Source of the DNA: Nothopassalora personata
Lineage: Eukaryota > Ascomycota > Dothideomycetes > Mycosphaerellales > Mycosphaerellaceae
DNA length: 64,000 nucleotides
Assembly (NCBI GenBank): GCA_033816765.1
Contig: CM066287.1
Location: 2,418,001 to 2,482,000 of the forward strand
Reading direction: 5' to 3'
Every line of letters begins with the position of its first letter. Positions within the stretch are counted from its first letter, which is position 1. Below the pieces are notes generated by a model that saw only the letters and a list, made by a program, of their open reading frames with translations, was not told the origin of the DNA and ran no database searches. A program made the translations under genes and the position numbers. Below are positions 10,339-21,889 of the stretch, in pieces.

Positions 10339-12901
10339 GATGACGATTCTGTTGTGTTGTTTGTGAGAGCGCCAATATGATTATGTGCTGGGCTCGGTGC
10401 GGATTGCGGTCCCGGGACGTTGTGGCTTATTGCTTGCGATGCAGTGGTTGAGGGTCTTTCGGTGGGCACTGTGGGCTCAGTAGTTCCATTTCATGCCATC
10501 GATGGAGATCAGAAGCTGTTTTGTTGCTTCGAATTGGAAGACTTACAGTGTAGATGGCACGATGCTGGTGTGGTAGCGTGCATGTCGCGGTGGCATCACC
10601 GTGAGGCACAGGCCACATGTCGTCAGCGAAGAGGAGCTTAAGGTTTCCATGCAGCAGTGTGGACATCCATCGACAACATCACGCCTTGAACTGAACATCA
10701 TGAGCTCGTCGGTCGTAGGAGGCGAAGCAGAAGACGGACAACGTCGATGTGCTACCGGTCAATGCCTCAAATGTTCCATCTATGCTCCAAGATCTACAGC
10801 TGCTATATTCTAGAGCTCAGCCGAGGCATCAAGCTTTCTGCTGGCGAGACAAGCCGTTGCTGTGGAAGTGGCCTACGAACATACACAGTCTTTGCTGCTG
10901 ATATGATCCCCATCCGCACGAATTGAGGCAGGAATGAAAGCAACGACTTGAACAACTCAAGTATCAGGATCGTCGGCAACCTCCATCCTCCACTGCTGTC
11001 ATGTCTGCATGGCAAAGCAAAGCAAAGTGACCGACTATCAAGAGCGTGTCTACTCTCTACTAAAACAGATACCTCAATCCCGCAAGCTATAGGCGGAGCG
11101 TTACCTCGTAACACATTCGCGCCAGCGGTGCTCTGATGAGCCACGACTGGTCTAGCTTGAGAAAGGCTTGTGTCTCTGGTTTCAAGCATGCAGCTGGTCG
11201 CAGTTCCACTTCGCTAGAGTGTTCTTTGCATCTAGACGCTCATGGTCATCGGCGGGTGACAAACGACTGATAAGCAAGATCTCAGCTATAATTGCCGATA
11301 CTGGCGTGATCGATGGATGTGGCTGCTATATGCACACGGTCTGGCAGGTGTCACCAGACAAAGGGGTCAGGCGAATCCAACTCTCCATGGCCAAGTCACG
11401 ATGGCCTGCTTCGGGCCGTTTCGTGTACGAATGCACAAAAGCTCGAGGGCATTTGGAAATAAGACAACGCCTTGGAACTGGCCGTGCCTGGATTTCGGTC
11501 CAGACTGGCCAGGTCGAGATATTTTGCTGCTGACCCGTAGGCGGTACCACATCCGGATTGGGATGCCTTACCAACGCCTGAAAGCAGTGTGGCTACACTG
11601 GACGTTATCGAAACCGCGATGTGGGTGTCGGGGTGGAGGATGTTCTAGACCTGGATACTAGTCGTCTCGTGTGCTGCCTGCTTGGTGGAGATTGTGGTGT
11701 TGAGTACCGCTCTACGGACCTTGTATTCGCGCTGTTCTTAGCTCGAGGAAATTTCGGTCGGGCGGTCTGCTTTGATTAGCCTGACAGCTGTCGAAGAGTG
11801 AACTCAAATAGATCGTTCCAGACTATCCGGGGTATGCATAAGTTGGCCAACTCAGCTTCGGACCGCACCGGGTCAGTATCGTTGCTACCGGTTGAGGCAT
11901 GCTGCCTTGCTGAAGATCAGCTATTTGGATATGATGGTTGTCGTTAAGGAAATCAGTTTCATCGGAATGACCGTACATAGGTGTGTCGTGCTGCTCGTCA
12001 AGAATGAGACAGCAGGTAGCTGAATATCACCTGAGTCGACAGTTCTTACTTGCCTTTGCGCGCGGGTAATCTACCTGCGAAATCGCCGCAGGAAGCATCT
12101 GCCTGTGACCTTCCGCTCGTTTGGTAAACATCGCACCGTAGCCGCTGTGGTCCGTACATTACCGACGCAGATCTGTGAAAGCTGACTACCCGGTGATTGC
12201 ACGGAGTGTATTTGCGGTCGCCTACCTCGGAGGTATATAGCACAAGGATAGACTGAAAGGTGGAATTCGCACGAATTATGAAGTGGTCATCAGGAGAGTT
12301 GTCCGACCTGGCATCGTGAGATGTGGGAGGTAGAGCATCTGTGAGCCACCGATCGATTCAGACGCCAGTGGGTCAATGTGTGGCTCAGCAGTCAAGATCT
12401 GCTAGAACGAGGATACTCGGGTGCCCAATCACATGGTTGGACAGCTTCCACGCTAGAGAGGATCAGGCGGCGATGCTGTGACCCATCGACGGTTGCGCCT
12501 GTCATCGAAAGTCTCGCACCATGCGGATGCCCGGCCGGAAGGATGCAGCTTCTTCGCGATCTGGGAATTCGATAGGGATCTGAACCCTCACGTCGGGCCG
12601 CATCAGCAGAGTTGGCAGAGCTCGGAATATTACCCAAGCGTGCTGCCTAGCGTACGCCGGTCGACCATCGGTTCAGCATCTGCAGGCGAGGCAGGCTGGT
12701 CTGGTTGTTCGTTTTGCCTTTTAGCCCGACATCTTCGATGCCTGAAACCATCGAGGATGTTCTGGGGCCATGTCGCTTCATATATGTCTGGCAGTCTCGG
12801 CGGCAGAATCTCGCAATCCTACACCCACCATACACGCATCTTCCTGTGTTTCGACAGCCTGACGAAAAAGGACCTTGGCAATTTCACATGGCGTAACGAC
12901 T
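10339..12901. other. Gene-poor stretch, 2.6 kb
   Basis: I find no convincing coding region here on either strand. Several frames of 60-145 codons exist, but none shows domain motifs, a sensible start context or fungal splice patterns. Base composition is not noticeably AT-rich, so it does not look like a heavily mutated transposon. It may hold promoter sequence for the MFS gene (right of 10338) and for the zinc-ribbon gene (left of 12902). Confidence 0.5.
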
Positions 12902-13396
12902 ATGTTATCTACAACTAACGACCTCGAATGCCGGCCTGACTACTTTACCATTGTACCACCAAGCTACTCGCACTACTCTGTCGAAACACCGTGCTGTTCT
13001 CCCTCTTTCAACACAAACCACGACATACACTGCTACCCGCAGCATCCTCTATTGGCATCTTCAGACTCTCCAACGCCATTGCTCGAGCCAACGACACCTA
13101 AGATGTCTGCCAATCTTATGTCGTTGCAGACAAATGCTGCTTATGGCCATTCACAAAGTCGACCGAGACCACATCCAATGCAAAATGTGCTTTATGTGTC
13201 CAGCGATGATTCTTCTGGATCCGACAGTCGAATCTCTTCCATTAGCTCAATGGCACCAGTCGCAGCCCGATGTTCCAGATGTCAGCGAACAAATAGTGTC
13301 GATGTCAAGACGGGAAAATCCAACATGGTGTCATATGGCCTCAATCTCTGGTACTGTGGTCGCTGTGCCACTCTTGTCGGTCTGAACAAGGGCTGA
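12902..13396 (+). CDS. Small zinc-ribbon protein, unknown function
   Basis: A 164-residue single-exon protein. The first 105 residues are Ser/Pro/His-rich and probably disordered, with an SSDDSSGSDSRISSISSM stretch. The C-terminal 45 residues form a compact four-cysteine motif: CSRCQRTNSVDVKTGKS then YGLNLWYCGRCATLVGLN, that is CxxC-x(n)-CxxC, expected to bind one zinc. Proteins of this shape are common in filamentous fungi but I know no function. The start at 12902 is the first in-frame ATG; a TTG nine codons upstream is not a plausible fungal start. It lies alone between two long intergenic stretches. Confidence 0.65.
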   Translation: MLSTTNDLECRPDYFTIVPPSYSHYSVETPCCSPSFNTNHDIHCYPQHPLLASSDSPTPLLEPTTPKMSANLMSLQTNAAYGHSQSRPRPHPMQNVLYVSSDDSSGSDSRISSISSMAPVAARCSRCQRTNSVDVKTGKSNMVSYGLNLWYCGRCATLVGLNKG

Positions 13397-14807
13397 AATG
13401 AAAGGAAGCGCTGTCTATGGGTAACATAGGCGGACTTGCCATACACAATCTGGACACGATCGTCGATTCCCTTCGGCATCAAAGTGCCCCTTACCTTCGG
13501 CTGACCTGGACTTGCTGGAATCTACCATCTCATCCAGTACCATCGCAGCGGAGCTTTGGATCATCATTAGTTCCCACCGCTGTCATGTTGACTGGTTGAC
13601 TGAACGGCGGATCATGGAATTGGGTTCATGGTTACAGTGGAAGAGAGTTTTGCTGGTGGAAGAAGTGTAAAGGGAGATGTTAGTAGGAGAGACGCGTTGG
13701 CCAGATCTCGGAAGTCTCCCAAGAGAGGGATGTGTTAAACGACTTGACGAACTTCAGAGATACCCCTCTTCGCGTTAGCGATGCTTGGTTGCAGTAAATA
13801 TAGAGCTTGTACGGAGAGATGTGATCACAAGAACCCATCGCGGTCTCTCGATTTTTCAGCATAATTAGCCAGTCACTGTTCTTCATCTCGTGGTTGAAGA
13901 TCGAATACTGCACTATCTACAAATGCGAAGAAAGCGGACCCGGGCCCGCTGTTACAACAACATTCATCGTCCATCTCAGCGGCTATCGACGATCTCAAAC
14001 CTTAAAATCTGACACGACCTGCACGAATTGTCGCCAATCTTGGTCAACTGAATCTGAATGGAACGGCAACAATATCGACTCATCAACGTGTCGACGCGAC
14101 CTCGCGAACAGCTCTGTTCCAGGATTAATAAATGCAATCACGGAGGCCCATCTTGTGACCTTCCGACCCCACTATCGAAGTATAGATGCGAGGCGTGGAC
14201 AACGTGGGAATGGGCCGGGGCAGTATTGTCGTGCCAACCTATGCAGACGTGGCCCATATGGCAATCTGAGCCAATACTGAATCCCGTGAACTCCGTCCGC
14301 CGGCGCGCAAGGTGATGCGTCGAGTGCGTGGCAGCAGGTGTGAGACGCTTGCCGTCCAGCCCGGCATCGTGGTTGTGGTGTAGATCCAGAAAAGTTGGGT
14401 TGACACGCGGATGAACGTGCCTCATCCTGCTCGCGCGTACGCATGCCCGCGGATCGAGCGATGAGCAGGCGTCTGTAATCCTGCATAACGAGGTTTTGGA
14501 GCACAATTCCGTCCATCGCGACTGTGGCGCAGGCGAGCTCACAGCGTGACTCGAATGTCATCGGAGATGCCTCCTGGATGTACGGCACCTGAGTATGATG
14601 TTGTGCAGCAAAATGTGCGTCTCCAAGACACGAGCTGCAACTGCATCGGGGCATCGAAGAAGGGGTTTGAAGATCCGATGCAGTCGCTTAGTCGCTTGTC
14701 GGCGTGGCGATACTGGTAGTCCCCGGCTTGGCACCTTCAACCACGAAGAAAGTTTTTCGCAGAAACGCCGTAGATGGTGACAGGATTGTGATGAAGCAGC
14801 ACAACGC
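13397..14807. other. Intergenic, 1.4 kb
   Basis: No gene is supported. Open frames on the minus strand at 14138-14965 overlap each other and the start of the SET gene without recognisable motifs, so I treat them as chance. The right part should contain the SET-gene promoter. Confidence 0.45.
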
Positions 14808-16944
14808 ATGCTCGATATGGACCAGTACAAGGCCTCCATTGAGAGTGTCGACAATGCTTTGAACCGCCTCAACCAAACGATAGCCTCGTACAAGATCAAA
14901 GCAACCTCTGCCAACAGCAGCGCAGGAAAGAACAGCACAAATGGATCACGTGCAGAGTCTTCCATTTCAACACAGACGAGCCAACGTGTTCATCATGGAG
15001 TCTTACCATCAGGTAAGGCGGCTGCTTCACAACAGAAGAGCCCTGTCGCTCATTTCAAGTCTCAACCTGACCTGAGCCCAGCCGAAAGTCTGGTTCGTAG
15101 TCTGCGGTCCACTAACTCATATCCAGAGGTGTGTACTGCCTACAAGTCGTCCTATTAGACGGCTTCATGTAGCAGAGAAGGTAGGCTGATTTTGGTACTA
15201 GCTGAATGTCAGTGCAGCATATCGTGCACGCAGACTGGAGGAGGCGTTCATTCGGCTTGCAAGCGAGCCATACTGCCTGCCTTTCTATCTTGTTCAAGCC
15301 ATAGACTTTCTTGGGCTTGGGTATCCTGATCTGGCATCAGGTGCTGCGTACAAGGCTTTGTTGCTCTCGGATGCGCTTGATAACGAGGCAGAGGAGTACC
15401 ATGACGAAGCGTCGGACTCGCTGAAAGGCGTGATCCAGCTTCAGCCTTTGGAGGAGAGAATCTCGACTATCAGACGCGCCATGGATGCAGAGCTACAGAG
15501 CGCGAGTCCCACAGAGCTTGACCCGACCCTTGACGTGGAGCTTGTACTGTGGCTGAAAGGCCACTATCGTCTCATTCTGTAAGTCAAGCAACACTGCATG
15601 TACCGACGCAATCTGACAATTGCCAGATACCGCCTTCTGACACGCAGCCTTCTACTCTGCGGCTGCCTCAGGAGTGCCTTGACCTACGTAAAGCAGGCTC
15701 TCGGGACGTATCCCGGCGACAGAGAACTGGCCTCTGTGCATATTGCAATCCTGCGTGCCGGCGCTAAGCTCGAAGGAAAAGCCTTGAGCATGGACTCGCC
15801 GCCAAACGAGTGGCCAGACAACGGCTATGTCAGACGTGAAAAATACCCGTGGAACGGCTACGAGCCAGACCGCATCAACATGCTTGACGAGCTTAACGAC
15901 TTGATGAGCAGTGCTTCCAGCAAGCTCGAAGTTCGTGCTGTTAGTCTGCCCGCGCTTGGTAGAGGTTCCGAGGAAGTGTCGACGCAACTCGGTGTATTCG
16001 CAAAAACAGACATCGCCCCAGGCGAGGAGATACTCAATGAGACGAGCCTACTGACTGCTAACAACAAGCTCCAAGATGCACTGTGCGATGCTTGTAGTGC
16101 TGACCTCCCGGATTTGAACAGCGAAGAAGGCGAAGGAATCATCTCGTGTGCTGAGTGCGAGGTCGTCTTCTGTAGTCAATGGTGCTACGATGAAGCCATG
16201 GAAAGCTATCACCCAGCGCTCTGCGACAAGGACGTCGAAGCAATCGCCAAAGAAGTCCCACCCGCGCAGGCTGCAGATTCGCTCTACTCCCTCCTCTTAC
16301 TGCGCTCTCTAGCCATGGCCGAGACCCAAGGCGTTCACCCTCTCCAACTTCAGGAAGTGAAGTACATCTGGGCCGACTTTACGCCGATCTCACACATCGA
16401 GGAGATCATCTATCCGAACCCCAACGACCCAAGCTCCTGCACAGCATCCTTGACGCTACCCTTCAGCTTCGAGCACAACGTCCGCCTGCCCTTTCACATG
16501 CTCGAAAAGATGGACATTGACATTTTTGCCAACCACCAATACGACGTTTGGGTCTTCAATACACTGTACGCCAAGTTCCGCGGCACGGCATCAGCACGGC
16601 TCTCTGGTCTTGGTGGACGAGCAATCCGAGGGCCGGAAGTCAGTGCGGTGCACCCAATGTGGTGTCTTGCAAATCACAGCTGCGATCCGAGTGTCAGCTG
16701 GGAGTGGGGTGGGAGTATCAAATTCTGGACGAGGAAGGAGCGCATTGCATGGACAGGGAAGGATGGGCAGAAAGTTGTCAAGTCGAAGGCTGGGATCAAG
16801 AAGGATGAAGAGGTCCTCAATCACTATTGCGACATTGATCTGCCGGTCAAGGAGCGTAGGGAGTGGGCGAAGGGAGCTCTGGGTGGAGAATGCATGTGTG
16901 AGAGGTGTGTATTTGAAGCTGCACAAGAGGGGACAGGCAAGTAG
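14808..16944 (+). CDS. SET-domain (SMYD-like) methyltransferase with MYND-type zinc finger
   Basis: A probable protein-lysine methyltransferase of the SMYD type, 671 aa. Exons are 14808-15128, 15202-15578 and 15627-16944; introns are 73 and 48 bp. Residues 1-330 are helical and TPR-like (LNVSAAYRARRLEEAFIRLA, YRLLTRSLLLCGCLRSALTY). The split SET domain starts near 335 (LGVFAKTDIAPGEEIL). A MYND-like cluster interrupts it (CDACSADL near 386, then C-x2-C, C-x3-C and H-x-x-x-C to about 434). The SET core resumes with HPMWCLANHSCDPSVSWEWG near 575 and LNHYCD near 631, the cofactor and substrate-pocket motifs. A post-SET CMCERC near 655 follows. Target protein unknown. The ATG at 14808 is the first in frame; a second at 14817 is possible. 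Confidence 0.85.
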
Positions 16945-17260
16945 CGGAGCAACGAGATACGCGTGGCTTTCTTCTTCTCTGTTGGTGGTCCTAGACCGCC
17001 TATGCTCATCACATCGCTAGCGCAGCATCTCTTCGTGATGTGGAACAAAATTGTCACGTCTTGCCGCTTTTCCATAGCGATTACAGACCCTCGTTGACGT
17101 TCCTAGAATGACATGGCGTGTTTAATTGACTTCTGCTTCTGCTTGAGGTGAAGTGTCGATAGTCTCATTGCACGCAGACAAGATCTTGCATGATCATGAA
17201 GCTTAGTGTTCGCGGCACATGTCAGTGCTGCATATATCCACTACTGATATTTGTGCTAGC
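16945..17260. other. Intergenic between convergent genes
   Basis: This short stretch lies between the 3' ends of the SET gene (plus) and the F-box-like gene (minus) and should hold both polyadenylation regions. Nothing else is seen. Confidence 0.45.
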
Positions 17261-18481
17261 TCACCATGTCTCCAGATTCCTCGCCAACTTCGCCTCATAG
17301 ACCTTCGCCTCCATGATCGCTTCGGTAATGGCCCACCTGCCCATAGGACCCTTCAGCTGCTTCTGCCTCTGGCCCTTGATCGCACGAGCGACCTGTTCCG
17401 CAAAGCCGCCCCTCAACAGCTTCCTCGCAGCGAGCTGAGGCCAGATCGTCGGTGTTTCCATCTTCCGTTCCGTAACTCCCGTGGGCTCGGGAGGTCCCCT
17501 GAAGAAGCAAATTCGCCTCAGGTCCTTCAGACCGAGCTTTAGCATTGCATGCACAGACGGGCTATGATTCAAGAAGATACCTGTCAGCTCGAGAGTCGAA
17601 AGAGAAGGATATGTTCGGAGAGTAGACCAGATAGGCGCGAGCTGTGCTTTTGGCTCGAGATGGTCTGCAGACGATTCGTAGGGTACGCCGCCAGGGATCC
17701 ACGCGGCAAGATTGATCTTGGTTATCAAGCGCTTCCAATGCGGTGGAACATTAGATGAGAAAGCTAGGAAAGTACTGCTGTCTTCGAAAGCAAAGGTGTT
17801 GCGCGTGTAGAAGACGTAGGCTGCTTCCTCGTACCACTTCTTGCAAACCAGGAGGACTTGCAGGTTTTCGCGCCTCGCGCAGAGACAGAGAAGACTCTTT
17901 GCCTTGGGGACCGGTTCATATGTTGGTCGGATGCGAGCATCGTAGCAGACAGAGCAGACGTAAGGGTTCTTTTGCCTGGGCGCCCATTGACTTCGCCAGG
18001 GCGAGGTCCAAGGTTCCATGCCGTGCGCTGTATCTCGACGCCATCGTCGCCAGTACGATGTCGCCGCGGTGGCGCAGTTGATGGGTTGTGTCCAGCGACA
18101 GCTTGGGGTCTTTGGAGTCAAGTCTTGATCTGAGGTTCTTCGTGGGCATTCTGGATCATGCTCGAGAGTCCACTTCACGGGCTGCACTAATAAGAGCGCG
18201 AAGATGTGGTTTCTGAGCTCGCCAGGCAACGCATGGAAACGGTCTGCCAAGGTTGGTGTCCCCGAAGATGCCCTGGCTTGAACGCTCTTCTCATGAGCGC
18301 GGTTCACCCGTTGCTTGGAGGACTTCTTCAGAGCCTTAGACCTGATTGCTGGCAACGACAGATGCGCCATTGAATCGGGTTTGTCGATCTCAGGAGGAGT
18401 AGTAACCACGACAATCTCGGGATGAGGATAAGCGTATTGGTTCCACCACCTGCCGGCCTTCTTTTTGTCTCCGTGAGGCAT
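17261..18481 (-). CDS. F-box-like/DUF7730-type protein
   Basis: A 406-residue intronless protein. Near residue 95, ADRFHALPGELRNHIFALLL fits the LPxELRxxI pattern with which many fungal F-box-like and DUF7730 proteins begin. It is followed by a cysteine-bearing central region (YVCSVCYDARIRP, LLCLCARRENLQVLLVCKKW) and by a YEEAAYVFYTRNTFAFEDS segment typical of the fungal family with Y-x-x-NxF motifs. If it is a true F-box protein, it would recruit a substrate to an SCF ubiquitin ligase, but no leucine-rich or WD repeats are visible, so this is inference. The ATG at 18481 is used; the first 90 residues are basic and probably disordered. Transcribed divergently from vps5 with 401 bp between start codons. 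Confidence 0.7.
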   Translation of the reverse strand: MPHGDKKKAGRWWNQYAYPHPEIVVVTTPPEIDKPDSMAHLSLPAIRSKALKKSSKQRVNRAHEKSVQARASSGTPTLADRFHALPGELRNHIFALLLVQPVKWTLEHDPECPRRTSDQDLTPKTPSCRWTQPINCATAATSYWRRWRRDTAHGMEPWTSPWRSQWAPRQKNPYVCSVCYDARIRPTYEPVPKAKSLLCLCARRENLQVLLVCKKWYEEAAYVFYTRNTFAFEDSSTFLAFSSNVPPHWKRLITKINLAAWIPGGVPYESSADHLEPKAQLAPIWSTLRTYPSLSTLELTGIFLNHSPSVHAMLKLGLKDLRRICFFRGPPEPTGVTERKMETPTIWPQLAARKLLRGGFAEQVARAIKGQRQKQLKGPMGRWAITEAIMEAKVYEAKLARNLETW

Positions 18482-18882
18482 TGACGTGAGTCGTCAATAT
18501 TCTATGGTCTGTGTTATTTGATGTGTTTGATGAGGCAGAGGATGTGCCAAAGGCTAGATGTTTCAAAATATTGCTGGTCGTCGTATTGAGAAGTACCTAC
18601 CTCGACTGCACAGCCTCAGGCATGGTATATACGGATGTAGGTGAGTCACCACGCTAGCAACATCAAGTGAAGGATTCAATAGCAGCGGTGTCTACTTGCG
18701 GCTGAGGCTGTGAATCAATGCTTCTCATGGTCTCCGTTGCATCGTCACATCATTTCGACGTTGCTCGTGTGCTTGTTAACGGGCATGGCATGTCAGCATG
18801 CGGCACCTACTGAACCCATGGCCGCCGAGCTAAATCCGAATCCTTCCCATAGGCGACGACATGTAGCTAGTAGATCAGCACA
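18482..18882. promoter_or_regulatory. Divergent promoter, F-box-like gene and vps5
   Basis: The two start codons face away from each other across 401 bp, so this stretch must carry both promoters. I see no strong TATA box or named operator. Confidence 0.4.
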
Positions 18883-20939
18883 ATGGATATAGCAAACCTG
18901 GACCCCTTCAGCGCCATGGACGAAGGCAGTCCGTGGAGTGGTATGCACCGAGGGTGATGTGATACTAGTGTTGCGCAGCTGATGGTGCGGGCAGATGTTC
19001 CCTCGCGGTCACACAGCAACCAGAACTTGAGCAAGCAGGCGGAGGATGCGCAAACACTCGTCCAGGACGCTGGTAGGTGGCATGTGTTGGGTGCAACTGG
19101 ACGAACATGTCTCACAGAATGGCTACAGCACAACAAGAGGCACCATCCAAGCCATCGCAGTCGACAGCGAACATAGCGGCAGGCGTCAAATCGGCTCCCT
19201 CCAAGACTCGCGGCCCTCGACGACATGGCAACCTCACGCAATCGACCATCCTCGAGACGCTCGACGACTCCATGGGACCACTAGGGCCGCTGGGTGTAGA
19301 ACCTGCAGACGAACCAGTCGCGCCGACGCCGCCCGTGAAAGAGATAGCATCGCAAACAAGGCAGCCAGGCAACTCGAGACCGTCCACCGCAGTATCAGGC
19401 GTCTCCTCTCGCAGTGCAGACTACGACGAAGATGGTGCATCTCTCAACGGAGGGCCTCGTGTGCCGCCTCCTGTGCAGCCACCGCAGTTCGATGGCCGAG
19501 CGCGATCGACACAACCCTCCATGTCCGTAGAACAAGCCGCGAAACCGACCTTCAACATCACCGTGGGCGACCCTCACACTGTTGGCAATGCAGCGACCAG
19601 TCATACCGTATACAGCGTCATGACGAGAACAACATCCAAGGCATTCATGAACCCCTCCATGACAGTGACCAGGCGATACCGGGACTTCCTCTGGCTGTAC
19701 GAGCGATTACACGATAACAACCCTGGGGTGGTGGTTCCTCCTCCACCCGAGAAACAACAGATGGGAAGGTTCGATCTCAACTTCATCGAGTCGCGGCGCA
19801 TGGCATTGGAACGCATGATGAACAAGATCGCAGCACACCCAGTACTACAGATGGACGGTGACCTGAAGACCTTTCTGGAGAGTGAGTCATTCAATGTTGC
19901 CATCAAGCATTCGACCGGAAAGGACCCTCTACTTGGCGCCAGCGAGTCCAAAGGTTTCATGGGCAGCATTGGACTGGGAAGCTCTGGCGGCAAGTTCGTG
20001 GAGCACGACGACTGGTTTCACGATCGCCGAATCTACCTGGATGCTCTGGAGAATCAGCTTAAAGCCCTGCAAAAGAGCACCGATACTGTTGTCGCGCAAC
20101 GGAAAGGCCTGGCAGAGTCTTGTGGCGAGTTCAGCGCCTCGCTACACAACCTGGCAGCTGTCGAGCTGTCACCCAGCCTGTCCGGGCCTCTTGATGCGCT
20201 TGGCGATCTTCAACTACGCATTCAGGAGCTTTACCACCGACAAGCGCTACAGGATATCCTCACCATTGGCATCGTCATTGATGAGTACATCCGCTTGATC
20301 GGTTCCGTGAAGAAAGCATTTGAGCAACGACAAAAAGCCTACCACTCCTGGCACTCGTCCGAAACGAAGCTTCAGGAGATCAAGAAGGGCCAAGATAAAC
20401 TTCTCCGTGCAGGTCGAACGCAGCAGGATCGAATTGGACAGATGCAGGCAGATGTTGCAGACGCGGAGAGGAGAGTGCACGCGAGTCGTCTACTCTTTGA
20501 AGATATGGGTAGACTCATGCGCAGCGAACTGGACCGCTTCGAGCGGGAGAAGGTGGAAGATTTCAAGAGTGGAGTGGAGACTTTCTTGGAGAGCGCGATC
20601 GAGGCGCAGAAGGAGGTCAGTCAGCATCATATCCGTTGCCTCTGACCATACATATGCTGACACCATCAATAGCTCATCGAACTCTGGGAGACATACCTAC
20701 TGCAGCTCGACAGCGACGAAGACGGCCCGCCTCTCATGCCCGCCGGTGTCGTAGCCGACGACGCAGCAGTAAAGCCAACCGCACAACAACGAGGAAACGC
20801 ACCTGATGACCATGCCGGAGATGAAGCACACGACCACGATGAGGATGAAGTCACCCGAATCTCCGGCACAGCAGCGCGTGAAAGCGAAGAAGCCTTCGCC
20901 CAAGAACGACCAGCGCATACTTCCGAAATCGAGGCCTAG
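18883..20939 (+). CDS. Retromer sorting nexin Vps5
   Basis: Membrane-binding subunit of the retromer coat that returns cargo from endosomes to the Golgi. Predicted exons: 18883-18940, 18995-19072, 19129-20615 and 20673-20939 (629 aa). The N-terminus (MDIANLDPFSAMDEGSPW) and a disordered linker precede a PX domain at about 184-303, whose RRYRDFLWLYERL motif binds phosphatidylinositol 3-phosphate. A BAR domain follows to about 590 (helical: RRIYLDALENQLKALQK, VHASRLLFEDMGRLMRSEL). The last exon adds LIELWETYLLQL and an acidic tail. The small 5' exons are less certain: the 19129 acceptor gives a clean frame (VQDA, then AQQEAPSK), whereas the AG at 19117 would not with the same donor. A start at the ATG 19119 would skip them. 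The PX and BAR assignment is firm. Confidence 0.85.
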
Positions 20940-21107
20940 ACATGAACATGATTCGAGACAAATGTACCGTCGAAGCAAGCATCCCATCTTTCCAGGAGAG
21001 AGCCAGTCAGAATATCAATTGTAGATGCAACTTTAGCGTCTGCATTAGGTCTTATCGAATAGGGGCTTCCAGAGCCCAACGGCTCAACTTTCGGCAAAAG
21101 ACCGTCT

Positions 21108-21858
21108 TCATTCCACCGCTCTCTCCACCTCCCTCTGCACAAGCCTCGCCCGCCTAGCACTTCGCTCAACTGCGGCAGCCTCTTGTACGGCTTTGTTCTG
21201 CTCCATCCTCATCTCTTGTCGTAATACCCGCGAATCTGCCTGGACTTGACTGGGACTTCCCAATGGCTGAGGTGGGGCCAGTGGAGGAGACATTGGGGTG
21301 GGAATGCGGACCGCACTACCAGTGTTCAGAACGGACGGGTCAGTCGGAGACGCCTTCGGACTCGATGACGCCGAATGATTCACCGATGGCGAAAGCGATG
21401 GCACCGTGGAAGCCGTGAACAGCAGTGGCGACGGCGGCATCTCCGGCGAGGGACTAGTCATATCCTGAGCGCGCAGAATGTGAGAAGGAAGCGTAGGTAA
21501 TCGGGAAATTGAAGGTGCTTGACAGGTCGTGATCTCAGGTATTCCTCGGTCCCGTGATGCACATGCAGATCCGCGTTGGCGCTCATCTTCCACCATGATC
21601 GGAAGTGTCCTCGATCCTAGGTTGGGGTTCTGCCTTTTTGCAGACGTAGGAAGGGATAATGATCGGTACTGCTCGGGCGTCGGCCAGCGATATCCAAGGC
21701 CAGTAGGATGTGGTTTGTAGTCAACGTCGACAGTTGCCGCTGCGGAGTCTAGGTATGCCTTTAAAGCGCGGTAGTCGTTCTCGATGGATTGGCGCATTGC
21801 CATTCTTTCGATTTGGCTGGGCGTTCGTTGTAGGGCATCTTCGATCGTGTCATAGTCA

Positions 21859-21889
<31 letters not shown>

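Noticed and set aside
10803..12637. Several 60-145-codon frames in the 2.6-kb gap
   Set aside because: None shows a domain, consistent splice sites or a coherent protein pattern on inspection.
14138..14965. Overlapping minus-strand frames upstream of the SET gene
   Set aside because: They overlap each other in different frames, have no recognisable motif, and one runs over the start of the well-supported SET gene.
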